A stretch of DNA of 64,000 nucleotides from Saccharibacillus kuerlensis DSM 22868. Lineage in GTDB: Bacteria; Bacillota; Bacilli; Paenibacillales; Paenibacillaceae. The stretch spans positions 116,384 to 180,383 of the forward strand of contig NZ_KB899284.1 of assembly GCF_000378145.1 (NCBI RefSeq). The letters are read 5' to 3'. Of the stretch, positions 53,311 to 62,008 are shown piece after piece. The stretch's first letter is position 1; every line of letters starts with the position of its first letter. The position numbers were made by a program, and so were the translations under genes. The notes beneath the pieces were generated by a model. It saw nothing but the letters and a program-made list of their open reading frames with translations, searched no databases and was not told the DNA's origin.

Positions 53311-54792
53311 TCAAGCCGGAAAATGCACGGTAAACGTCGTTTTCTCGCCCGGGATGCTCTGGACCGAGATCCGCCCCTTGTGCCGTTCGATGATCGACTT
53401 GGCGATCGCCAGTCCTAGGCCGTGGCCGCCCTGGGAGCGGGTCCGCGACTGATCGGTGCGGTAGAAGCGGTCGAATACCCGCGGCAGATGCTCGGCGGGG
53501 ATGCCTTCGCCGGTATTGCTGACGGCGAGGCGGACCTCGCTGTGCTCCCGCTTCAGCGAGACGTCGACCGAGCCTTTGGCATTGGCGTACTTGACCGCGT
53601 TGTCGAGTAGAATCATCGTAATCTGGGTAATCTGCTCGCGGCTGCCGACGATGCTCAAGGAAGGCTCGATGTCGTAATCGAGCGCCAAGTCCTTTTCGAA
53701 GATGACGGCTTCCATCGTCAGCATGACGTTCTCGACCGCGTCGCTCAGATCGAAGCGGGCCTGGATCATGTTGGTCCGCGAGTCGTCCATCTCGGTCAGG
53801 TAGAGCAGGTCGCCGGTCAGCTTGGCCATACGTTCGGTCTCCGATTTGATATAACGCAGCCATTTCTCTTGACTGCGAATCGTTTCATCCCCGTTCGCGA
53901 GCAGCACATCGGCATTGGTATTAATAACGGCCAGCGGCGTTTTGAGCTCATGTGAAGCGTCGCCGATAAACTGCTTCTGCTTCTCGAACGCTTCTCTTAC
54001 CGGGGTGATCGAACGATTTGCGAAGAACCGGCTGAAGAAGAACAGCACGACGAGCATGACAAGACCGACGGCTATAAATGTGTAGATCAGCGTCTTCAAG
54101 ATGTCCTGACGCGTAGTGGTATCGATGAATACGTACATTGTGCCTGTGTCTGTCGGCATCCGCATAAAAGTCCAGCGGCTGTCTTCCAAAGTAAAGCTGC
54201 CACGGTCACGATCCATTCCTTCCGCTTGCTGCAGGGCAGCGGCATAGAAATCGTCAGTCATACTGAACCGCGAGTCCGTTTCGGTAAGCGTGCCTGCCGA
54301 ATCGGTGTGGAGCATGAACGATACAGATCTTTCGGGAGGCGTACCGTCCCCGCCAAATCCGCCGTCTCTCGGCGGTTCGCCTATCCCGCCGCCAAATCCG
54401 CCATCTCCAGTGTTTCCGGAACCAGTGACTGCGTCATTTGCGGCACCCGTTTCCGAAAAGGCTGCCGTGCTATCCGCGCTGCCCGTATCATTTTGCCCGG
54501 ATTCCATTTCGCCTGCTGCCGCGCCCGATAGATTGTCAGGTCCATTTCCGTGCCGCGGATTGCTCCCATTGATGTCGTCTCGGTACATATTGGTTGTGCG
54601 CTCCAGATCCATGCCGATTTCGTTCTGGACTTGACGGTAGGTAATCGTGTAGATAGTAGCAAAAGCCACCAGCATAATAATGACAATGGTCGCCAGATTG
54701 ACGATCAGAAACCGGTCGCGCAGTTTTTTGAACAGCGGATTTTGCGGGATTCCTTTTTCGGCGCGGCCTTTTTTCGGCGCTCTTTTTCCCAT
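53311..54792 (-). CDS. Sensor histidine kinase with Gly/Asp/Asn-rich extracellular loop
   Basis: A 493-residue kinase with two membrane helices (about 28-50 and 232-256) and an extracellular loop of about 180 residues whose centre (about 76-155) is low-complexity, rich in Gly, Asp, Asn, Pro and Ser, with GFGGGIGEPP and GGFGGDGTPP. HAMP is not obvious. His281 is in GDASHELKTPLAVI. The ATPase domain has MILLDNAVKYA, SNTGEGIP and GGHGLGLAIAKSIIERH. Its start overlaps the regulator stop (TAATG). It is divergent from the VTC-DUF4956-lipoprotein genes, which it probably serves. Confidence 0.93.
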   Translation of the reverse strand: MGKRAPKKGRAEKGIPQNPLFKKLRDRFLIVNLATIVIIMLVAFATIYTITYRQVQNEIGMDLERTTNMYRDDINGSNPRHGNGPDNLSGAAAGEMESGQNDTGSADSTAAFSETGAANDAVTGSGNTGDGGFGGGIGEPPRDGGFGGDGTPPERSVSFMLHTDSAGTLTETDSRFSMTDDFYAAALQQAEGMDRDRGSFTLEDSRWTFMRMPTDTGTMYVFIDTTTRQDILKTLIYTFIAVGLVMLVVLFFFSRFFANRSITPVREAFEKQKQFIGDASHELKTPLAVINTNADVLLANGDETIRSQEKWLRYIKSETERMAKLTGDLLYLTEMDDSRTNMIQARFDLSDAVENVMLTMEAVIFEKDLALDYDIEPSLSIVGSREQITQITMILLDNAVKYANAKGSVDVSLKREHSEVRLAVSNTGEGIPAEHLPRVFDRFYRTDQSRTRSQGGHGLGLAIAKSIIERHKGRISVQSIPGEKTTFTVHFPA

Positions 54793-55472
54793 TATTCTCG
54801 GTCCTCCTCCAGCACGTAGCCCACGCTTCGAATGGTCGTGATGCGCGTGTCAGAGGCGAGAAACTTCAGCTTTTTACGCAGAAAAGAAATATAGACTTCC
54901 ACGTTGTTATGCTCTGCTTCCGAATCAAACCCCCACAGCTTCTCGATAATCTGCTCCTTCGATGTGACTGCCTGCTTGCGCAGAATCAGCAGCTCCAGCA
55001 GCTCGCTTTCCTTGGGATTCAGTTTAATCTCCTTGCCCCGCACCGTCAGCTTTGGATTTGACGCGTTCAGTTCCAGGTCGCCGAATTTCAGTGCGTCTTC
55101 CGGAACCACTTCGCCTTTGCGCCGCATCGCCGCCCGTATTCTGGCCAGCAGTTCGTCCGAGGAAAAAGGCTTCGCAACATAATCGTCCGCTCCGTGATCC
55201 AGTCCCGCGATTTTGTCCGGAATTTCTCCCTTAGCCGTCAGCAGGATAACCGGCACGTCCATGCCTTTGCCCCGTACCGTTTTCAAAATGCTGATCCCGT
55301 CCATGCCCGGCAGCATAATATCCAGCAGCAGCAGATCGTAAATGCCGCTTAATGCATAATCCAGTCCGTCTTCGCCGTCGTGCACAACATCGACCGAGTA
55401 GCGGTTCTTTTTCAAAATTTGCGATAAGGCTTCCGCCAAATGCTCCTCGTCTTCCACAATCAAAATTCTCAT
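54792..55472 (-). CDS. OmpR-family response regulator
   Basis: A 226-residue protein with a receiver domain (VEDEEHLAEAL, phospho-acceptor Asp51 in LLLLDIMLPGMDG, LTAKGEIPDKIAGLDHGADD, AKPFSSDELLARI) and a C-terminal winged helix ending TRITTIRSVGYVLEED. It is translated just ahead of the histidine kinase with a 1-base stop/start overlap. The 305-base gap to the VTC gene holds the presumed divergent promoters. No clear direct-repeat site was identified. Confidence 0.95.
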   Translation of the reverse strand: MRILIVEDEEHLAEALSQILKKNRYSVDVVHDGEDGLDYALSGIYDLLLLDIMLPGMDGISILKTVRGKGMDVPVILLTAKGEIPDKIAGLDHGADDYVAKPFSSDELLARIRAAMRRKGEVVPEDALKFGDLELNASNPKLTVRGKEIKLNPKESELLELLILRKQAVTSKEQIIEKLWGFDSEAEHNNVEVYISFLRKKLKFLASDTRITTIRSVGYVLEEDRE

Positions 55473-55777
55473 CTATCGATCACCCTCTGTTTAAGTTTTG
55501 CTTTGCGTACATTGTTTTTATTTTTGTCGTTGTTTTCATTATATCGGGTGTCCCTTTAATCAACCTTAATGAATTTAATCAACATAAAAAAGACGCTTTT
55601 CTGTTGGAAATCTTCCATATAGTGTCCTATGCAGCCGATAGTCTTGTTACTGTGCCGTCTCCTTTACTTTCATTTTACAAACTTCTCGATCTTTAAGACT
55701 CGTTAAAGGTTACCAGCCTAAGATACATACATGGCAAGGGAATACCGAATACTTCACCACGAAAGGAACGAGGAATC

Positions 55778-56605
55778 ATGGCAATCGAAGTCTTCAACCG
55801 ATACGAGAGCAAATACCTGATGGATCATGCGGCGTACGAGAAGATCTATGGGGCGCTGCTGGAATATATGGAGAAAGACGAATATAACAAGAACGAATTT
55901 TACTGTATCAGCAATCTGTACTTCGACACTCCAAGCGACTCGCTAATCCGCCAAAGTCTCGCCAAACCGAAATATAAGGAAAAATTACGGCTGCGATCTT
56001 ACGGTGTGCCGAGCGAGGACGCCAAGGTGTATCTGGAGATCAAGAAAAAGGTATTCGGTCTGGTTAACAAACGCCGCACGGCGCTGAAGTTGAACGAAGC
56101 CTATGAGTTTGTGCGTACGGGAAAGCCGCCTGAGCTGCAGCCCTACATGAATCCCCAGGTGGTCGACGAGATCGAATATTTCCTCCGGCTGTACGATCTG
56201 GAGCCGAAAGTATATCTTTCTTACGACCGCAAAGCATTATTCGACAAGACGAGCCGCGATCTGCGCATCACGTTCGATACGAATATTCGCTGCCGCCGCT
56301 ACGATGTCCAGTTGGAGAACGGCGATTACGGCGAGCAGTTGATGGAACCGGGGCAATGGCTGATGGAAGTGAAGGCGGAGAAAACGGTGCCGGCCTGGTT
56401 GTCCAAAATGCTGTCCGAACACGGGTTATACCGGACAAGCTTCTCGAAATACGGCAATGAATACAAGAAGATGGTGCGAACGGGCAGAATCGTATACGGT
56501 TTGGGTTCGGAGCTTCTGCCGAACGCTGCAGTCGGTGCACGGATTACGGAAAATATGAAAAATACGGAGAACACGAAAACAAAGGAGATTGTTCAATATG
56601 CTTGA
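55778..56605 (+). CDS. VTC-domain (polyphosphate polymerase-like) protein
   Basis: A 275-residue cytoplasmic protein with the tunnel-metalloenzyme residues of the VTC domain: NRYESKYLM near the N-terminus, KEKLRLRSYG, VYLEIKKKV, SYDRKALFDK and LMEVKAEK, each giving Glu-x-Lys or basic patches inside a beta-barrel. In yeast Vtc4 such a fold makes polyphosphate from ATP. The bacterial homologues next to DUF4956 are uncharacterised, and the polymer may not be polyphosphate. AAGGAACGAGG precedes the ATG. It overlaps the DUF4956 gene by 8 bases. Confidence 0.9.
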   Translation: MAIEVFNRYESKYLMDHAAYEKIYGALLEYMEKDEYNKNEFYCISNLYFDTPSDSLIRQSLAKPKYKEKLRLRSYGVPSEDAKVYLEIKKKVFGLVNKRRTALKLNEAYEFVRTGKPPELQPYMNPQVVDEIEYFLRLYDLEPKVYLSYDRKALFDKTSRDLRITFDTNIRCRRYDVQLENGDYGEQLMEPGQWLMEVKAEKTVPAWLSKMLSEHGLYRTSFSKYGNEYKKMVRTGRIVYGLGSELLPNAAVGARITENMKNTENTKTKEIVQYA

Positions 56606-57287
56606 TTCCATTCTAAACGACACAACACTCAGTACCACTGAATTGACTCTGACGAGCGCGCTGGAAACGATCCTGCTCGCCATTATCCTTGGTACGATCA
56701 TCAGCTTGACCTATATGAAGACCAACAAGTCCACGTACACGCAGGGTTTTACATTAACCTTAATTGTGCTGCCGATTGTCGTCGCCGTTATCATTCTGAT
56801 GATCGGCAGCAACATTGCCCGAGCTTTCAGCCTGGCCGGTGCCTTCTCGATCATTCGATTCCGCAGCGCGGCAGGTGATCCGAAGGATATTACCTATGTG
56901 CTGTTCACGATGGCAGCGGGCTTAGCCTGCGGCGTCGGTTCGCTCGGTTATGCGGTGCTGTTTACCGTGATCCTGTGCGCTTTAATGTTCGTGCTCAGCA
57001 GCTTTAAGTTTGGTGTCCGCAGGTCTCAACAGAAGACGCTCAAAGTGACGATTCCCGAAAACCTCGGCTATGAAGAAGCATTCGAGGAAGTGTTCCGGAA
57101 GTTCGGTGTACAGTATGAACTCAAAAAAATCCGTACAACGGAGCTCGGCAGTCTGTACGAACTCGTTTACTCCGTTACGATGAGCGGGAGCATTAATCAG
57201 AAAGCGTTCCTCGATTCAATCCGTACCCGAAACGGCAATCTCGATCTCTCACTTACGATGGCTCCTCCGGTAATGGCAGAGTATTGA
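56598..57287 (+). CDS. DUF4956 membrane protein
   Basis: A 229-residue protein with four or five hydrophobic helices (about 22-42, 50-72, 84-100, 104-135) and a C-terminal soluble ferredoxin-like part (about 145-225). The central segment RAFSLAGAFSIIRFRSAAGDPKD is the hallmark of DUF4956 and strongly conserved. The start is the ATG at 56598 with AAAGGAG upstream; a TTG at 56589 sits too close to it. It overlaps the VTC gene, so the two proteins are probably made together and may form a membrane synthase or transport complex. Confidence 0.9.
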   Translation: MLDSILNDTTLSTTELTLTSALETILLAIILGTIISLTYMKTNKSTYTQGFTLTLIVLPIVVAVIILMIGSNIARAFSLAGAFSIIRFRSAAGDPKDITYVLFTMAAGLACGVGSLGYAVLFTVILCALMFVLSSFKFGVRRSQQKTLKVTIPENLGYEEAFEEVFRKFGVQYELKKIRTTELGSLYELVYSVTMSGSINQKAFLDSIRTRNGNLDLSLTMAPPVMAEY

Positions 57288-57557
57288 AAGGTATAAGACA
57301 AGTGAAACAGCGTGAAAAGACGGGACAGGAAAGGGAAGGAAGAAAAGGATTCGGCAGTATAGCGGAAACTTCCGTCGTGAATAGGATTCGAAATAACTAG
57401 GCGGGTTTATAAAAATGAATGTAAAGGTGTCTGTCTTTCCTGAAATTTCATGGGAGAGGCGGGCGCTTTTCTTTGTGTAGTGCCAAAGAATTATCTTTTT
57501 TGGTGGGCGGAGTTATAGAGGGAGGAAGACCAGAAAGACATAGCAGAAGGAGAAAAG

Positions 57558-57649
57558 TTATACACAGGTGAGAGGGTAATGAAAAAAGTGGTCTTAAGGT
57601 TGTGGATAATCCCTTTTTTCTTATTTTTCGCCTATCCACAGGTGGATAA
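57558..57649. other. Cluster of four DnaA-box-like sites
   Basis: TTATACACA (57558-57566, plus) and TTATCCACA (57601-57609, minus) fit the TTATNCACA consensus exactly. CTATCCACA (57632-57640, plus) and TTATCCACC (57641-57649, minus) differ at one base. The last two form a back-to-back palindrome. All four lie within 92 bases in the 640-base gap between DUF4956 and the lipoprotein gene. Confidence 0.6.
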
Positions 57650-57758
57650 GTTGAAAGTTGAAGGTTTTATTCATTTAAACTGCTATTTATATGCACGTCT
57701 GAATGAATAAGCGGATCGGTAAGTAGGATGAGCAAGATCCCGATGAACGCAAGACAAG

Positions 57759-57792
57759 CGCCGGTTCTCCGAAATAGAGACGGCGTTTTTTT
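57759..57792 (+). terminator. Terminator before the lipoprotein gene
   Basis: CGCCG..TCTC and GAGA.CGGCG form an interrupted stem followed by T7. It separates the VTC-DUF4956 unit from the lipoprotein gene 135 bases on. The rest of the 57288-57926 gap holds the DnaA boxes and nothing else recognised. Confidence 0.75.
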
Positions 57793-57926
57793 GTTCATAC
57801 TTCCGTTCATGCTTTCAATGAAATTTTAAGATTGGTTAAAGCTTGGGAATCTAAGATAAAGGCAAGACGAAGCGATACTACGCATAAGCAGCATTCCATA
57901 TCCAATTATGAAGGGAAAGAGAATAG

Positions 57927-60296
57927 ATGAGAAAAACAACGAAAATGGAAAAAGCGAAAAAATTCCGGGCAAAAAAACGAGCGGGGCTTGTCATTTTCCT
58001 CAGCGCAATGCTGACGATGTCGGCCTGCAGTTCGGCAGCGAATCCTGCAGAACAAACAACCAATACAACGGCTTCGACAACGACAGCTGCACAAGCGGCG
58101 GCGCCTGCATCGACGGTCTCGACCGCGTCGGCAAGCTTGAGTGGGCTGACGGCGGCAGGCTTGGTTAAGTTGGACGATGAAGACTACACGGCAGACTGGA
58201 GCGAAACGGCTTCGACAACGATCACGCTGGCCGGCACAGGTGCTTCCGTAAACGGCTCGGGTGCCAAAGCGGCGGATGGATCGGTGACCATTACCGCAGC
58301 CGGCACATACGTGCTGAGCGGAACGCTGAGCGACGGGCAAATTCTTGTAGACACGGCCGATACTGAGTCGGTCCGTATCATTCTAAACGGTGTCGATCTG
58401 ACGGACAGCGACAGCGCTCCAATCTATATCAAATCCGCTGAAAAAGTGATCCTGACACTCGCCGAAGGTACGGCCAATACAGTGACAGACGGCCAGACTT
58501 ACACGCTGAACGAAGACGAAGAGCCCAGCGCAGCGATCTTCAGTAAAGCGGATCTGACAATTAACGGTACCGGCAGCCTTAACGTGACCGCGAACTACAA
58601 GGATGGGATCACAAGCAAAGACGACCTGAATATTGTAAGTGGAACGATTGATATCCAAGCAGCGGACGACGGTATGGTCGGGAAAGATCGAGTTTACGTC
58701 GAAGGCGGTACGATTACAATCGACGCGGCTGGCGACGGCATCAAATCGACCAATGATACAGATGCGGAAAAAGGCTTTGTGGCTATCAAAGGCGGCACAT
58801 TCGATATCAAGGCCGGCAACGACGGGATTCAGGGCGAGACAAATGTGGTAGCAGACGGCGGAGAATTCAACATCGTAACCGGCGGCGGGCATGAGAACGG
58901 GCCGGAACATACTACAGAAATGGGCGGAGGCTTTGGCGGATTCAGCGGAGGACAACGTCCGGAAGGCGGTATGCGCGGACCCCGTGGAAGCGGCGATCCG
59001 GGTACGGGACAAGGGCCGGCTGTTGATGAAAACGGAGCGGCCATAGATCCGACAAATACTGCAGGTACGGGCAGTGCAACAGGAAATACTTCGGGCGAGA
59101 CTGCCGATACTTCGGATGAGACAACTGGCACTTCGAGCAAGGCGGCTGATGCTTCGGATACAGCAGCCGACGCTGCGGGCAGCGCGGATTCCGACTCTGA
59201 CACGACCACAACTTCGACCGAAACGGAGTCTGACAGCATGAAAGGCATCAAGGCTGGCAGTGTGTTAACGGTAAACGGCGGTACGTTTGTCATCGACTCG
59301 GCAGATGACGCCCTGCACAGCAATGGGGTTGTCGAAGTGACAGGCGGCAGCCTGCAGATCTCGACGGGCGACGATGCGGTTCACGGCGAAACGGATCTGA
59401 TCATTGCCGACGGAACCATCGACATTCAAGCCAGCTATGAAGGACTTGAAGCGCAAAATATTACGATCGACGGCGGAGACATCCACGTTGTATCGAGCGA
59501 CGACGGAGTTAACGCTTCTGAGGCTGCTGCAGTGACGGAAACTGAAACTCCGACGGATGGAACGGCTTCGACGGACGAAGCCGCAGCCGATACGTCGATT
59601 TCGAGCGAAGAGGCAGCCGCTTCAGCCTCGAATTCGACCGCAAGCGTTGTGACCGCTTCGGCTTCGGCCAGCACGGCAGCCCTCAAGACAGTCAATAGTA
59701 CGACGTCCTCCGATACTGCTGCAGCAACCGGGGAAGCACGCGGCATGGGAGGCGGAGGCTTCGGTATGGGCGCAGGAAATGCACAGCTGACGATCAATGG
59801 CGGTACGCTCACGGTCGACGCCGAGGGCGACGGTCTTGACTCGAATGGTTCGATCACAATGACAGGCGGAACCGTGACCGTATACGGACCGACAAGCAGC
59901 GGTAATGGCTCACTCGATTACGACGGTACGTTTAACCTCAGTGGCGGTGACCTGATCGTGGCAGGCAGCACGGGCATGGCCCAGGCGCCAAGCGATTCTT
60001 CTTCACAGCTGTCTATTGCGATGACGTTCGGCAGTACGCAGACTGCAGGAACGCAGGTTGATATCAAAGACAGCGAAGGCAGCACGGTCGCTTCGGTTAC
60101 ACCGTCCAAAGATTTCGGTATGGTGCTCGTCAGTTCGACGAAGCTGAAAGACGGCGGCACGTATACCGTATCGGCCGGCGGCAGCGAGATCGTGACGTTC
60201 ACGATCTCTGGCAGTGTAACGACCTGGGTGAACGAGTCGGGTGTAACGACTGCAGCTAGTGGAGGCAGAGGCGGCATGGGCGGAGGAAGGCCCTAA
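57927..60296 (+). CDS. Large beta-helical lipoprotein, carbohydrate-binding Cthe_2159-type
   Basis: A 789-residue secreted lipoprotein. A basic start, a hydrophobic helix (about 19-32) and Cys34 in LTMSACSS form a signal peptide II. After a Thr/Ala-rich linker come parallel beta-helix turns with DGI and GGT repeats (ITIDAAGDGIKST, IKGGTFDIKAGNDGIQGET, LTVNGGTFVIDSADDALHSN, GGSLQISTGDDAVHGETDL, LTVDAEGDGLDSNG), typical of the PF14262 carbohydrate-binding family. Two low-complexity stretches interrupt it: Gly/Pro-rich (about 333-370) and Ser/Thr/Asp-rich (about 375-435), and another about 530-610. AAGGGAAAGAG precedes the ATG. It probably binds or scaffolds a surface polysaccharide. Confidence 0.9.
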   Translation: MRKTTKMEKAKKFRAKKRAGLVIFLSAMLTMSACSSAANPAEQTTNTTASTTTAAQAAAPASTVSTASASLSGLTAAGLVKLDDEDYTADWSETASTTITLAGTGASVNGSGAKAADGSVTITAAGTYVLSGTLSDGQILVDTADTESVRIILNGVDLTDSDSAPIYIKSAEKVILTLAEGTANTVTDGQTYTLNEDEEPSAAIFSKADLTINGTGSLNVTANYKDGITSKDDLNIVSGTIDIQAADDGMVGKDRVYVEGGTITIDAAGDGIKSTNDTDAEKGFVAIKGGTFDIKAGNDGIQGETNVVADGGEFNIVTGGGHENGPEHTTEMGGGFGGFSGGQRPEGGMRGPRGSGDPGTGQGPAVDENGAAIDPTNTAGTGSATGNTSGETADTSDETTGTSSKAADASDTAADAAGSADSDSDTTTTSTETESDSMKGIKAGSVLTVNGGTFVIDSADDALHSNGVVEVTGGSLQISTGDDAVHGETDLIIADGTIDIQASYEGLEAQNITIDGGDIHVVSSDDGVNASEAAAVTETETPTDGTASTDEAAADTSISSEEAAASASNSTASVVTASASASTAALKTVNSTTSSDTAAATGEARGMGGGGFGMGAGNAQLTINGGTLTVDAEGDGLDSNGSITMTGGTVTVYGPTSSGNGSLDYDGTFNLSGGDLIVAGSTGMAQAPSDSSSQLSIAMTFGSTQTAGTQVDIKDSEGSTVASVTPSKDFGMVLVSSTKLKDGGTYTVSAGGSEIVTFTISGSVTTWVNESGVTTAASGGRGGMGGGRP

Positions 60297-60410
60297 AAGT
60301 AAGAGTTGAGCTTGGAGAGAGCGATAGGCAAATCGTAAGGGCTGAGCTTGGAGAGTACCGGGGCGGATGTATGAATTGCGTGAGAACCGGGTAAAATTTG
60401 TGAATAGGAG

Positions 60411-60436
60411 AAGGCGGCCTTGTGGCCGCCTTTTTC
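60411..60436 (+). terminator. Terminator of the lipoprotein gene
   Basis: AAGGCGGCC and GGCCGCCTT pair around TTGT, followed by TTTCG. Confidence 0.9.
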
Positions 60437-60449
60437 GTATTACTTCGTA

Positions 60450-60512
60450 TTACTAGGTTATGTTTGCTGCTTACTAGATTGTATTCGCTGCTTACTGGAT
60501 TATATTCACTGC
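60450..60512. repeat. Three tandem 21-bp repeats
   Basis: Units at 60450-60470, 60471-60491 and 60492-60512 each begin TTACT and end in CTGC (TTACTAGATTGTATTCGCTGC is the middle one with one base trimmed in mind: 21 bases). They differ at a few positions. Confidence 0.85.
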
Positions 60513-60557
60513 TGTATCTTCATACTCACTCGTAGCAGCAGCTCCATTTTTCGTTAA

Positions 60558-61484
60558 TCATTCCTCTGCCGGATCTGCTTGTTCGGCCGGATCTGCTTCT
60601 TCCGGCACAATAACTTCTACATGAGAAGGCAGAATGTGCAGCTTGATCGGCAGTTCAGGACCGGCTTCGCCGTCCACATTGGTTTTAACCGGTTCTGTTG
60701 ATGTGACAGTCACCTGTGTAGCCGTAAAGTATTCAACATCTTTGTGTCCCTTCAGATTGCCGAACAGCAGGGAAACGCCCGCCGTCAAGGTATTGAAGAA
60801 GTTCAGATCATGTACGATAAAGCAGTGCAGTAGGCCGTCGTCAACTTCGGCGTCCGGCGCCAGATTCTCGAAGCCGCCGACCGAGTTGGTCAAGGCCGCG
60901 ATGAAGATCGGTGCATCGCCTTCCCAGGTCCCGCTGTCATGTGTAATAACGAGAGGAGATTTCGAACTGCTCAGCAGCTCCTTCGCGCCCTCTTTGAAAT
61001 AGGCAAATGCGCCAAGTTTGGACTTCTCTTCGGACGAAACGGACGACAGCGCATCGGCGAGCGAACCCGCGGCGACCACGTTGGCGAACAACTGGTCATT
61101 GATACGAGCCATATCGACATGGCGCCGCCGCGTCGAGGTCAGCGTATGAATTGCTTCTTCGGGATCAAGCGGGATGTGCATTGCCCGGGCGAAGTCATTC
61201 ACTGTGCCGAGCGGAATAATACCGAGCTTCGGCCGATGTTTTTGGTCGAGAAGCCCGTTGATCGTCTCGTGCAAGGTGCCGTCTCCGCCGATAGACACAA
61301 CCAGATCGAACTCCTGCTTGCAGGCATCGATACAGAAATTGGTAGCGTCTAATTCTTTGGTTGTTTCGTTGACAACGACATCGTAGCCGGCTTCTGTGTG
61401 CAGGATATCTTCGACTTTGCGGAGGTATTCAAGCGCCAGCTCTTTGCCTGACGATGGATTGATAATGATCATGGCCTGCTTCAC
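60558..61484 (-). CDS. Diacylglycerol-kinase-family lipid kinase
   Basis: A kinase of the DgkB/YegS fold, about 308 residues, with IIINPSSGK at the N-terminus, the nucleotide motif VSIGGDGTLHETINGL and IIPLGTVNDFARAM, then the C-terminal beta-sandwich. Family members phosphorylate diacylglycerol, recycling it from lipoteichoic-acid synthesis. The frame starts at an ATG at 61490, but GAGGAG is only 2 bases before it. A GTG at 61484 has 8-base spacing and is preferred. The tail ADPAEQADPAEE is a small 15-base duplication. Confidence 0.92.
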   Translation of the reverse strand: MKQAMIIINPSSGKELALEYLRKVEDILHTEAGYDVVVNETTKELDATNFCIDACKQEFDLVVSIGGDGTLHETINGLLDQKHRPKLGIIPLGTVNDFARAMHIPLDPEEAIHTLTSTRRRHVDMARINDQLFANVVAAGSLADALSSVSSEEKSKLGAFAYFKEGAKELLSSSKSPLVITHDSGTWEGDAPIFIAALTNSVGGFENLAPDAEVDDGLLHCFIVHDLNFFNTLTAGVSLLFGNLKGHKDVEYFTATQVTVTSTEPVKTNVDGEAGPELPIKLHILPSHVEVIVPEEADPAEQADPAEE

Positions 61485-61770
61485 GGACATGTCTCCTCTA
61501 TCTGCATTTTGGATAAAGCGTGCTATTTACCCTTTACCCATAAATGAGTCTTTAGCTCACTCTTTTGAAATTCGGATAATTATCGTTTTTTTCAAAGTGA
61601 CTGCTATTATGATAAAAGGTCCGACACTGAGTAAAGGAAGCGCGGTGTAAAAGTAACGAGTGTAAAAGAAAAATGAAGCAATCTAGCGTAAAATAAAGCC
61701 CCTGAGGCAAAATAAAAAGAATTGTGAAACATGCAGCAGCTTCACGTGAAAGGAGCCGATTGAGACAAGG

Positions 61771-61889
61771 TGAAGTCGCCTGGGATAAAGTGGAGCAGCT
61801 TGGAACGAGATGAAGTAGTCTAGGATGAATGAAGCAGCCTAAGTTGAAATGAAGTAGCTTGGGATGAAATGAAGTAGAATGGAAGAAAA
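61771..61889. repeat. Six tandem 20-bp imperfect repeats
   Basis: Units starting TGAAGTAG or similar begin at 61771, 61791, 61811 (19 bases), 61830, 61850 and 61870. Unit 5 reads TGAAGTAGCTTGGGATGAAA. They fill part of the 524-base gap between the kinase and the M20 gene; upstream of them the sequence holds similar but more decayed copies (GTAAAATAAAG, GTAAAAG). Confidence 0.85.
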
Positions 61890-62008
61890 GATATTTTGCA
61901 CAGGGTTCGCATTTTTGATCTAACACCAGAATATAGAGGTTGATTTACCTAAGCCCTAATGATGATTTATCCGAACTCTAATGCTGAAAATGAACGGAGG
62001 ATATAATC

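Noticed and set aside
57558..57649. Chromosomal replication origin
   Set aside because: No dnaA, dnaN or AT-rich unwinding region nearby. It is reported only as a DnaA-box cluster.
57700..57790. Cyclic-di-GMP (GEMM) riboswitch before the lipoprotein gene
   Set aside because: The stretch AACGCAAGACAAGCGCC recalls part of the motif, but the P1 helix and tetraloop receptor pattern are not there.
61552..61926. 124-residue minus-strand open frame rich in His, Leu and Phe
   Set aside because: It is the translation of the 20-bp repeat array and has no start signals.
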